This document shows, one piece after another, positions 1-5,733 of a DNA stretch of 16,469 bases. Position 1 is the first letter of the stretch; every line of letters begins with the position of its first letter. A model generated the notes under the pieces. The model was not told the origin of the DNA, searched no databases, and saw only the letters and a program-made list of their open reading frames with translations. The position numbers and the translations under genes are program-made. Source of the stretch: JAAFHS01 sp031396505 (GTDB lineage: Bacteria; Pseudomonadota; Alphaproteobacteria; Rhodobacterales; Rhodobacteraceae); NCBI GenBank assembly GCA_031396505.1, contig JANNKX010000058.1, forward strand, positions 1 through 16,469, in the 5' to 3' direction.

Positions 1-3000
1 ATGCACCGCCATGGATGGTGTCGCCATAGGCAGTGCCGCCGACCACTTCGATTTCGGTGAACTGGCCCGCACCGTCGGTACCAGCGAAGTCGTAGGTGCC
101 AGACCCATCACCAGTAAAGGTGATGACCACGCCTTCGGTTGATATCCAGTTCGAAAACCAGACGCCGTCGAAATCACTGCCATCTTCGCCGCCGACGATA
201 CTGTCCCATTGGTGGTCATCTGTGATGTGGAACGCATCCGACCCGGAGCCGCCGTAAAGCGTATCGCTGCCCAAGGCACCAGACAGCTGATCATCATCCT
301 CGCCGCCGTAGACCACGTCATCGCCGGACCCGGCGATGACGGTGTCATTGCCTTGGGCACCGTAGATCGTGTCGTTGCCGCTGTTCGTGGCCCAGTCACC
401 AAAGCTGTCATTGCCGCTGCCAAGGTCCGACAGGTTATTGCCTGTCCCCGCGAACACGGTATCGTCGCCCGCGCCAGCAAAGATCGTATCATGCCCCATC
501 CCGCCGCTGAGGTAGGAATTCCCCTCCATATCGGCGATGTAGTCCTCATTCGCCCCGCCATAGGCCTCATTGTCGCCGGACCCGGTCAGCAGGATGTCGT
601 TGCCATCGCCCCCATAAAGCGCATCATTGCCCGCGTCGCCCGAAAGGCTGTCATCGCCCGCGTCACCCTGCAGGCTGTCGGTGCCATCGCCACCCGACAA
701 ACTGTCGTTGCCCGTGCCGCCGTAAAGGCTGTCATTGCCGGTGTCGCCAAACAGCAGGTCATTGCCATTCTCACCGACGAGCAGGTCATTGTCAGCACCG
801 CCATAGGCGGTATCGTTGTCATCCCCGCTATAGACCGTGTCGTTGCCTGTGCCGCCAAAGCTGAGGTCGGTGCCGGATCCGTTCGATCCGCCGAGTTCGT
901 CGTCGATGACATCATTTCCCGCGCCACCGTAGATCGTGTCGTTTCCGGCACGGCCTTCCAACGTGTCAGTGCCATCGCCGCCATCGACGCTGTCATCGCC
1001 CGCGCCCGCCGCAATGCTGTCCAGACCATCGCCACCGAAAAGACTGTCCGCGCCCGCCCCACCAGTGATCGCGTCCGCGCCGCCGTTGCCCACCAGCCGA
1101 ACACCTGCGGTGGCTGCCGCCGCATTCAGCGTGTCGGCATAGCCGGTGCCGCTGATGCTTTCGATTTCGGAGAATGTGCCACTGGCGTCACCAACGGCGT
1201 TATAGTCATAAACGCCCGCCTCGTTCCCGGTGTAGGTCACCGTGACGCCGACCGTGCCCAGGACATTGCCAAAACCGATCAGGTCATCATCACCACCGGA
1301 TTCGCCGCCAAAAATCGTGTCGAACTGATGGTCATCGATGACCCAGAACGTGTCGCTGCCCGCGCCGCCAGAAACCGTATCGCTGCCAATCCCGCCTGAC
1401 AGCGTATCATTGCCCGCATCGCCCGTCAGGCTGTCATCGCCCGCGTCGCCATAGATCACATCGGCATCCGCGCCGCCCGCGACAGAATCATTTTCCGTGC
1501 CGCCATAAATCAGATCGGCACCGTATCCGCCCTGAATGGTATCTGTCCCGGCCCCACCGTATTGCGTGTCGTTAAAGGCGGGTCCGAAGGTGACAGTTTG
1601 GTTCACAGCCCCGGTGATCAGTTGCAGGGGTGTCGATTGGCCCGTTTCGGTGATGTACCAGTTGTGGCCCGCACCGGTGGCTGTGCTGTAACTGCCGCCA
1701 GCCGCGACCGTCGTGTAGTAGACTTGCGTCCCGCTGCTGTTGATCCAGTAGACATCGACGGCGAAGGCGGCCGCGTTGGTCAGGGTGAGCGTCGTGTCGA
1801 TGGGTCCGGTCGAGGCGTTGCCTGCAATCGAAAAGACATCGGCATCACCGGCAAGGCTGTCGTTGCCCGCACCACCATACTGCAGGTCCGCCCCGGCCCC
1901 GCCATAAAGACTATCATTGTCATTGCCGCCATCAAGCGTGTCGTTGGCCGCACCACCGTTCAACCAGTCAGCCCCGGCATCGCCTGCCAGACTGTCGTTG
2001 CCAGAATCCCCTTTCAGCGTATCCGTGCCATCGCCGCCAAAGATGGTATCGGCCCCGGCGCCGCCAAAAGCCAGTTCACCATTCCCCGCACCCAGCTGGA
2101 TCAGGTCGTCGCCAGCCCCGCCCCAGGCATAATCACCGGCAGAGTTCCCGCCGAAGATGGTATCGTTGCCGTCGCCACCGTAAAGGTCATCGTAACTGGT
2201 ATCATCGCCAAGCAGCAGGTCATTGCCTGCGTCGCCATGCATGATGTCATAACCGGCACCGCCTTCGAGGCTGTCATTGCCATCGCCACCGAACAGCGTA
2301 TCAACCCCGGTCCCGCCGACAAGGCTGTCATTGCCCGTACCACCAAACAGGCTGTCAGCCCCATCGCCGCCGAAAACCCGGTCATTGCCAAGATTGGCAT
2401 AGACGGTATCGTTGCCGCCTCCGCCACGGATGTGGTCATCGTTACCACTGCTGCCGGCAAGACCCGCATCGTTGTTATCAACGCGGTCCGACCCGGTCAT
2501 CCCGGTTTCGATGTATTCCTTGTCGATCAGATCGTTGCCAGCAGTGCCGTCAACATAGCCATCATCAAACCCGGTCACAAAGCGGTCTGCCTGAAAGCCT
2601 GCGAAATCATTGCTGTCCAGACTGTTCAGGGTCAGCGACTGAATCGGTTTCGCCTCATACGCAGCTGTGTCGGCGTTTGTCGTCTGTTCGGGTGCAAGAA
2701 AAAGATTGCCGTTGGTATCCTGGACGATCACGGCGCTGACCGTTGCGGTGGTGCCGTCGGCATAGGTGATCGTCGCGGTGTAGATGGCTGTGGCGTCAAA
2801 GGTGTAGGTCGTGCTGCCCGCGCCGATGTTGGTGGTGAAAGTATCGTTTGCGACGCTGTTGTTCTGATCCAGTACCCCTGCCGTGCCGCCGGTGTCCTGT
2901 ACGGTTGCCGTGACGATGCGCCCCGACAGCGGGCTGCCGCCGGTGCCGTAAGTGGTTCCGACAAGCGCGCTTGCACTGGCAGCGACGGTATTGCCTTCGG

Positions 3001-3055
3001 TAGGGTCGATCAAGGGCCCGGTGCCAAGGTGGATCCAGTTGAATGTGGTTGCCAT
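1..3055 (-). CDS. RTX (hemolysin-type) calcium-binding exported protein, N-terminal part, continues past left edge
   Basis: Reading the minus strand from ATG at 3055, 1018 codons stay open to the window edge, so the C terminus is missing. AGGGG lies just upstream of the ATG. Residues 1-180 are a non-repeat Thr/Ala-rich head beginning MATTFNWIHLGTG. After that come many GGxGxDxLxG-type nonapeptides, such as GGDGNDSLEGG and GGTGNDSLVGG, which form calcium-binding parallel beta-rolls in type I-secreted proteins. The repeats are broken by a VHL-beta-like domain (about residues 419-490) and by two copies of a ~76-residue module (from residues 568 and 940). No N-terminal signal peptide is seen, as expected for type I secretion, whose C-terminal signal would lie outside the window. 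From memory, Roseobacter proteins with this head often end in a Hint domain; that is inference. Partner ABC exporter genes are not in view. The exact function (adhesin, enzyme, S-layer-like) cannot be told. Confidence 0.93.
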   Translation of the reverse strand, partial: MATTFNWIHLGTGPLIDPTEGNTVAASASALVGTTYGTGGSPLSGRIVTATVQDTGGTAGVLDQNNSVANDTFTTNIGAGSTTYTFDATAIYTATITYADGTTATVSAVIVQDTNGNLFLAPEQTTNADTAAYEAKPIQSLTLNSLDSNDFAGFQADRFVTGFDDGYVDGTAGNDLIDKEYIETGMTGSDRVDNNDAGLAGSSGNDDHIRGGGGNDTVYANLGNDRVFGGDGADSLFGGTGNDSLVGGTGVDTLFGGDGNDSLEGGAGYDIMHGDAGNDLLLGDDTSYDDLYGGDGNDTIFGGNSAGDYAWGGAGDDLIQLGAGNGELAFGGAGADTIFGGDGTDTLKGDSGNDSLAGDAGADWLNGGAANDTLDGGNDNDSLYGGAGADLQYGGAGNDSLAGDADVFSIAGNASTGPIDTTLTLTNAAAFAVDVYWINSSGTQVYYTTVAAGGSYSTATGAGHNWYITETGQSTPLQLITGAVNQTVTFGPAFNDTQYGGAGTDTIQGGYGADLIYGGTENDSVAGGADADVIYGDAGDDSLTGDAGNDTLSGGIGSDTVSGGAGSDTFWVIDDHQFDTIFGGESGGDDDLIGFGNVLGTVGVTVTYTGNEAGVYDYNAVGDASGTFSEIESISGTGYADTLNAAAATAGVRLVGNGGADAITGGAGADSLFGGDGLDSIAAGAGDDSVDGGDGTDTLEGRAGNDTIYGGAGNDVIDDELGGSNGSGTDLSFGGTGNDTVYSGDDNDTAYGGADNDLLVGENGNDLLFGDTGNDSLYGGTGNDSLSGGDGTDSLQGDAGDDSLSGDAGNDALYGGDGNDILLTGSGDNEAYGGANEDYIADMEGNSYLSGGMGHDTIFAGAGDDTVFAGTGNNLSDLGSGNDSFGDWATNSGNDTIYGAQGNDTVIAGSGDDVVYGGEDDDQLSGALGSDTLYGGSGSDAFHITDDHQWDSIVGGEDGSDFDGVWFSNWISTEGVVITFTGDGSGTYDFAGTDGAGQFTEIEVVGGTAYGDTIHGGA
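9..238 (-). repeat. Internal RTX-protein module, copy B
   Basis: Residues 940 to about 1015 begin DAFHITDDHQWDSIVGGE and end GTAYGDTIHGGA at the window edge. It is the second copy of the module at 1125-1354, with one residue less. The distance between copies is 372 residues. Confidence 0.7.
239..1120 (-). repeat. RTX nonapeptide block 3
   Basis: About residues 646-939 form the longest beta-roll array in the window, with units such as GGAGADSLFGGDGLDSI, GGTGNDSLYGG and GDAGDDSLSGD. It lies between the two copies of the 76-residue module. Boundaries are approximate. Confidence 0.85.
1125..1354 (-). repeat. Internal RTX-protein module, copy A
   Basis: Residues 568 to about 643 begin DTFWVIDDHQFDTIFGGE and end SGTGYADTL. 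The stretch is a non-nonapeptide module resembling copy B at 9-238: both share DDHQ, DxI, GGE, the GV-x-x-T-[YF]-TG strand, YD, F-x-EIE and a closing [GA]Y-x-DT. They are roughly half identical by eye. It probably caps or links beta-roll blocks. Confidence 0.7.
1355..1585 (-). repeat. RTX nonapeptide block 2
   Basis: About residues 491-567, between the VHL-beta-like domain and the first copy of the 76-residue module. Units include QYGGAGTDTIQGG, DAGDDSLTGDAGNDTL and GGIGSDTVSGGAGSDTF. Boundaries are approximate. Confidence 0.8.
1586..1801 (-). other. VHL-beta-like domain inserted in the RTX protein
   Basis: Residues 419-490 lack RTX repeats and read as beta strands with the pattern VDVYWINSSG, then YYTTVAAGGSY, then GAGHNWYI. 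Laid without gaps on human pVHL from W88, the identical residues include W88=W437, N90=N439, G93=G442, Y98=Y447, T100=T449, G104=G453, G114=G463, H115=H464 and W117=W466; S111 is replaced by T460. In pVHL, W88, Y98, S111, H115 and W117 form the hydroxyproline pocket. VHL-beta domains are known in some bacterial proteins. Ligand binding here is inference only. Confidence 0.78.
1811..2473 (-). repeat. RTX nonapeptide block 1
   Basis: About residues 195-415 of the RTX protein are a near-continuous run of GGxGxDxLx units, each about 27 bp. On the plus strand this appears as recurring gccatcgccaccg and gtcattgcc words. Such arrays fold as a calcium-loaded beta-roll outside the cell. Boundaries are approximate. 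Confidence 0.85.
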
Positions 3056-3286
3056 GGACTACCCCTTTGCCAGCAACAGCGGGGCAGACGCCAGATGGCG
3101 GCACGGCGCAAACATGCGGCCGGTAAAGGCATTCCAGATCATCGTGACCCCGATCATTGCGGGCGGGCACGGCCCGCGCGTGATCACGATCCTAGAGATG
3201 CAGTCCCAATCGCCGCTTAACCGCACCGGAGAAATTATCGGCAAGTTAGTGCAAATTTGATGGGCGTTGCGAAGGGTGCAGGGGGG
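3056..3286 (-). promoter_or_regulatory. Leader and promoter region of the RTX gene
   Basis: These 231 bases separate tRNA-Leu from the RTX start. Next to the ATG at 3055 is the ribosome-binding stretch AAAGGGG (minus strand). Further up are nested inverted repeats: ATCGTGA (3141-3147) with TCACGAT (3184-3190), enclosing GCGGGC (3163-3168) and GCCCGC (3172-3177). No U-tract follows, so it does not look like a terminator, but it could fold in a leader transcript. No clear sigma-70 promoter was found; a GATAAT word is present on the minus strand near 3235. A 32-codon ORF ending TAG four bases before the RTX ATG has no known homologue that I recognise. Confidence 0.4.
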
Positions 3287-3373
3287 TGGTGCGGATAAAA
3301 GGACTCGAACCTTCACGGGAGTTACCCCACAGCGACCTCAACGCTGCGCGTCTACCAATTCCGCCATATCCGC
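3287..3373 (-). tRNA. tRNA-Leu(GAG)
   Basis: On the minus strand the acceptor stem GCGGATA pairs with TATCCGC. The D region carries GGAATTGGTAGACGCGC, and the anticodon stem-loop AGCGTTGAGGTCGCT gives anticodon GAG. A long class II variable arm (GTGGGGTAACTCCCGT) and the T arm GAAGG-TTCGAGT-CCTTT follow. Discriminator A is at 3290, and CCA is encoded (3289-3287). The total of 87 nt fits tRNA-Leu. It reads the CUC and CUU codons. It sits alone, divergent from lipB, and no integrase or attachment duplication is visible. Confidence 0.95.
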
Positions 3374-3509
3374 ACACTTTGGTCTTGGTCGAGCGGCTTT
3401 TAGCGGCAGTCGATACAGAAGGAAAGAGGCATTATTGGCCCACGCTGCGGTGCGCGGCACTGGCATCCGGCAGCAGGTGTTGGCATATATGCGCCAAAGG
3501 GGCAGGCAT

Positions 3510-4139
3510 ATGGTGGAATGGACGCATCTTCCGGGGCTGGCCCCTTACGTCGCAACACGCGCCGCGATGGAGGCACGGGTGGCGGCGATTGCGGCGGGTG
3601 ACGCCTGCGAGGCGGTGTGGCTGCTGGAACATCCGCCGCTATATACATCGGGCACATCCACCAATCCGGCCGATCTGCTGGAGGCACGGTTTCCGGTGCA
3701 TGTGGCGGGGCGCGGTGGACAATATACCTATCACGGCCCGGGTCAAAGGGTGGCCTATGTGATGCTGGACCTGAACCGCCGGGGCCGCGATGTGCGCCAG
3801 TTTGTCTGCGCATTGGAAAACTGGGTGATCGGCACGCTGGCGGATTTCAATGTGACGGGCGAGCGGCGCACGGGCCGGGTCGGCGTCTGGGTGGCGCGCG
3901 ACGGGCGCGAAGACAAGATCGCAGCGATCGGGGTGAAGCTGCGCCGCTGGGTCAGTTTTCACGGGATTTCAATCAACGTGGAACCGGACCTGCGCCATTT
4001 CGACGGTATCGTGCCCTGCGGCATCCGCGATCATGGGGTGACCAGCCTTGTTGATCTGGGCCTGCCGGTGACCATGGCCGATGTCGATGTGGCGTTGCGG
4101 GCCAATTTCGACGCGGCGTTTCCGGCACCCGCCGCCTGA
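3510..4139 (+). CDS. lipB: Octanoyltransferase LipB (lipoyl-[acyl-carrier protein]-protein octanoyltransferase)
   Basis: LipB moves octanoyl from acyl carrier protein to the lipoyl domains of pyruvate and 2-oxoglutarate dehydrogenases and the glycine cleavage H protein, in the cytoplasm; LipA then adds sulfur. The 209 residues match the usual family length. Motifs seen: the LLEHPPLYTSG region (about 38-48), RGGQYTYHGPGQ (68-79), the AAIGVKLRRW segment with the catalytic Lys143, HGISINV, and IVPCGI with the acyl-thioester Cys170. I chose ATG 3510 because AAAGGGG lies about 8 bases upstream. The frame is open back to 3267, but that extension would run across the tRNA gene. An ATG at 3489 is a less likely alternative. 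The gene is convergent with the MarR gene, leaving only a 6-bp gap and no visible terminator. Confidence 0.95.
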   Translation: MVEWTHLPGLAPYVATRAAMEARVAAIAAGDACEAVWLLEHPPLYTSGTSTNPADLLEARFPVHVAGRGGQYTYHGPGQRVAYVMLDLNRRGRDVRQFVCALENWVIGTLADFNVTGERRTGRVGVWVARDGREDKIAAIGVKLRRWVSFHGISINVEPDLRHFDGIVPCGIRDHGVTSLVDLGLPVTMADVDVALRANFDAAFPAPAA

Positions 4140-4145
4140 TCGACA

Positions 4146-4700
4146 TTAGCCACAGATGGCTGCGTGTTCATGGCACAGCGCATCCGCCTCCGGTTCGGTC
4201 AGATCAACCTTTAGCAATGCGCAGAAGCGACCCCGCGCAGACGTCTGATGGTGCTGGCAGGTGCGGCACATGCCGAAAGACCGCCCGCCGTTTTGTACCA
4301 GCATTGCCCGCAGCAATTGCACCAGCCCGTCCTGCAGCGCCTGCCCCTGCTCCGGCCCAAGTGTGGCGATGGCCGCATCCATCACCCGCGCGCGCGCCAG
4401 ATCGGCATGGCCTGCGGGTGTCACATGATAGCGGATGGTGCGCCGGTCGGTGACCGAGGCTGCCACGCTGACCAGCCCCTTCCGTTCCAGCACATGCAAG
4501 GTTTGCGACACAGTGCCCCGCGTGGCCCCGAGATAGGCGGCCACATGCGACGGCGCACAGGAAAACCGGTTGGCGCGTGCAAGATAACCAAGGGCGGCGC
4601 GTTGCGTGGGGTTCAGTCCGTCTGACCAGCCATCTGCCTGCGACAGGCGCGAAAGACGGTCAATCAGCATACGCAAAGACGGGGGATCAATAACTGGCAT
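4146..4700 (-). CDS. MarR-family transcriptional regulator with Cys/His-rich C-terminal tail
   Basis: This 184-residue protein contains a winged helix-turn-helix over about residues 30-97. Recognition helix text ATRGTVSQTLHVLERKGLV is followed by the MarR wing DRRTIRYHVTPAG. MarR proteins are dimeric regulators that usually repress their own and a neighbouring gene and respond to a ligand or oxidant. Unusual here is the tail, residues 143-184: C145-x2-C148, H150, H151, C160, C176, H177, H179 and C183, a pattern that could hold a metal, an Fe-S cluster or redox disulfides. The metal or redox role is inference. I chose ATG 4700; a GTG one codon upstream (4703) is possible, and neither has a strong ribosome-binding site. 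It diverges from the exported-protein gene at 4791 across 90 bp holding two inverted repeats, so it probably controls that gene and itself. Confidence 0.88.
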   Translation of the reverse strand: MPVIDPPSLRMLIDRLSRLSQADGWSDGLNPTQRAALGYLARANRFSCAPSHVAAYLGATRGTVSQTLHVLERKGLVSVAASVTDRRTIRYHVTPAGHADLARARVMDAAIATLGPEQGQALQDGLVQLLRAMLVQNGGRSFGMCRTCQHHQTSARGRFCALLKVDLTEPEADALCHEHAAICG

Positions 4701-4710
4701 CACATTACGG

Positions 4711-4751
4711 TAGCGAGTCGCAATGATATATGCAATAGTTTCGACTCGCTA
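4711..4751. promoter_or_regulatory. Long-spaced inverted repeat, probable regulator site
   Basis: TAGCGAGTCG at 4711-4720 is perfectly mirrored by CGACTCGCTA at 4742-4751, with two of the next three bases also matching. The spacer is 21 bp and AT-rich (it contains ATGATATATGCAAT), suiting a promoter between two operator half-sites in the divergent marR/exported-protein region. No regulator has been shown to bind here. Confidence 0.6.
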
Positions 4752-4770
4752 CGGTATGGCTGTCATACCG
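4752..4770. promoter_or_regulatory. Short palindrome, possible operator or 5' leader hairpin
   Basis: CGGTATG (4752-4758) and CATACCG (4764-4770) form a perfect 7-bp inverted repeat around GCTGT. It abuts the longer repeat and ends 7 bases before the AGGAG ribosome-binding site of the gene at 4791. Its size and symmetry suit a MarR-dimer operator; in RNA it could also be a hairpin. Confidence 0.55.
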
Positions 4771-4790
4771 CAGAAACAGGAGAAACCGCG

Positions 4791-5531
4791 ATGACGTTAC
4801 GCCTATCCACCGCTGTCTTGCTGATCACCACACAGATCGCTGCTGCACATGGCCCGGCCCTTGAACAGCCGGGCGCGGTGCTTTCGGCCGCCGATACAAC
4901 AAAGACGCAGGGATTTGATATTCTGGCGGCGCATGTTCACCGCGACGGCGACGCCACAACATTTCACATGACAACAGGCGGCATTGCCGGGGCCGATATA
5001 CCCGCGGCATTGGGCGCGCTGGCCGGGGCGGCGGTGTGGTCCTATGTCTGGCCCACCACGCTGGACCCTGCGACAGTGGGGTTTGAAGGCGGGACGGGGA
5101 TTCTCGCGTTGGCGGCAACCAACCACCCCGATTTCGACGACACCCCGCTGTATGACGAAAACGCCGACGGCGACGCCGCGAATGATGGTGCGCTCTGGCA
5201 TAGCCATTGGGTTGTTCTGACGCCGAACGAGGCCTGTGGCGCGGGCATGCTGGCCGTGCGTGACATCCCCGAGGGACAGACGCCCGCCCTGCCCGCGACA
5301 TGGCCGGGACTACCCCTTTTCATCGACAGCCCGGATGTGCGTCCGGTGTTGCAAGGCACGGAAATCAGTATCACCGTCAGCTTGCCCGCAGACACGACGA
5401 CCGGGGCGGGATATGATGGCGTGACAGCGGCCTTGCGGGTGAATGCCGATGTCCATGCGCCGCTGTTGTGCGTGACCGATGTGTTTGACGTGGCATCGGG
5501 CGATCTGTCGCTGCCGGGCCGCATCGAGTGA
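4791..5531 (+). CDS. Exported (periplasmic) conserved protein of unknown function with EF-hand-like loop
   Basis: The 246 residues start with a Sec signal peptide (LRLSTAVLLITTQIAAA), probably cleaved after A19. AGGAG at 4778-4782 sets the start with an 8-base spacer. I do not recognise a named domain. Notable features: a YVWPTTLDP segment (86-93), an Asp-rich loop DENADGDAAND (122-132) resembling a calcium-binding DxNxDGD loop, an adjacent HSHW (137-140) that could bind metal, and two Cys (149 and 227) that could form a disulfide in the periplasm. The ending VNADVHAPLLCVTDVFDVASGDLSLPG looks compact and conserved rather than low-complexity. It diverges from the Cys-rich MarR regulator, which probably controls it. 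A metal- or oxidant-related role is speculation from this context. Confidence 0.8.
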   Translation: MTLRLSTAVLLITTQIAAAHGPALEQPGAVLSAADTTKTQGFDILAAHVHRDGDATTFHMTTGGIAGADIPAALGALAGAAVWSYVWPTTLDPATVGFEGGTGILALAATNHPDFDDTPLYDENADGDAANDGALWHSHWVVLTPNEACGAGMLAVRDIPEGQTPALPATWPGLPLFIDSPDVRPVLQGTEISITVSLPADTTTGAGYDGVTAALRVNADVHAPLLCVTDVFDVASGDLSLPGRIE

Positions 5532-5537
5532 TCGGGC

Positions 5538-5558
5538 GGGTGGCGCCCTGCGCCACCC
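5538..5558 (+). terminator. GC-rich hairpin after the exported-protein gene
   Basis: GGGTGGCGC (5538-5546), loop CCT, GCGCCACCC (5550-5558) form a perfect 9-bp stem starting 6 bases after the stop codon. No T-run follows, so it may be a weak terminator or a 3'-end stabilising hairpin. Confidence 0.5.
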
Positions 5559-5733
5559 CATTCCGGCCGCAATGCTGCGTGCTTCACGACACGCAACCAA
5601 CCGTGCCCCGCGCAAAAAAACGATGGTTGCGGCAATGTGGGACGTTGCCCATGGCCGCAGACCTGCGTAAACACGCAATCAAGCGGTGTCATGTCCTGAT
5701 GCTGCATGGAAATTCAGACAGCGGGAGACGCCT

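Noticed and set aside
209..1399. Long plus-strand open frame of 396 codons
   Set aside because: It is antisense to the RTX repeats. GGxGxD codon periodicity keeps the opposite strand free of stops, and the product (Ile/Val/Ala repeats such as VIARA) has no sensible domain.
1..3055. Gly/Asp repeats as a CRISPR or other DNA repeat array
   Set aside because: The periodicity is about 27 bp and degenerate at the DNA level, explained by the nonapeptide codons; there are no identical repeats with unique spacers.
1562..3220. Plus-strand open frame of 552 codons
   Set aside because: Same shadow effect over the RTX gene; it runs back through the RTX start and leader, and its translation is low-complexity.
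3059..3316. Minus-strand 85-codon frame before the RTX gene
   Set aside because: It starts inside tRNA-Leu and has no recognisable product; a 32-codon internal version ending just before the RTX ATG is possible but has no ribosome-binding site.
3287..3373. tRNA-Leu as an integration site of a mobile element
   Set aside because: No integrase, no partial tRNA copy and no mobile genes appear in the window.
3267..3509. Upstream extension of lipB
   Set aside because: It crosses the tRNA gene and encodes nothing resembling LipB; the ATG at 3510 has the ribosome-binding site.
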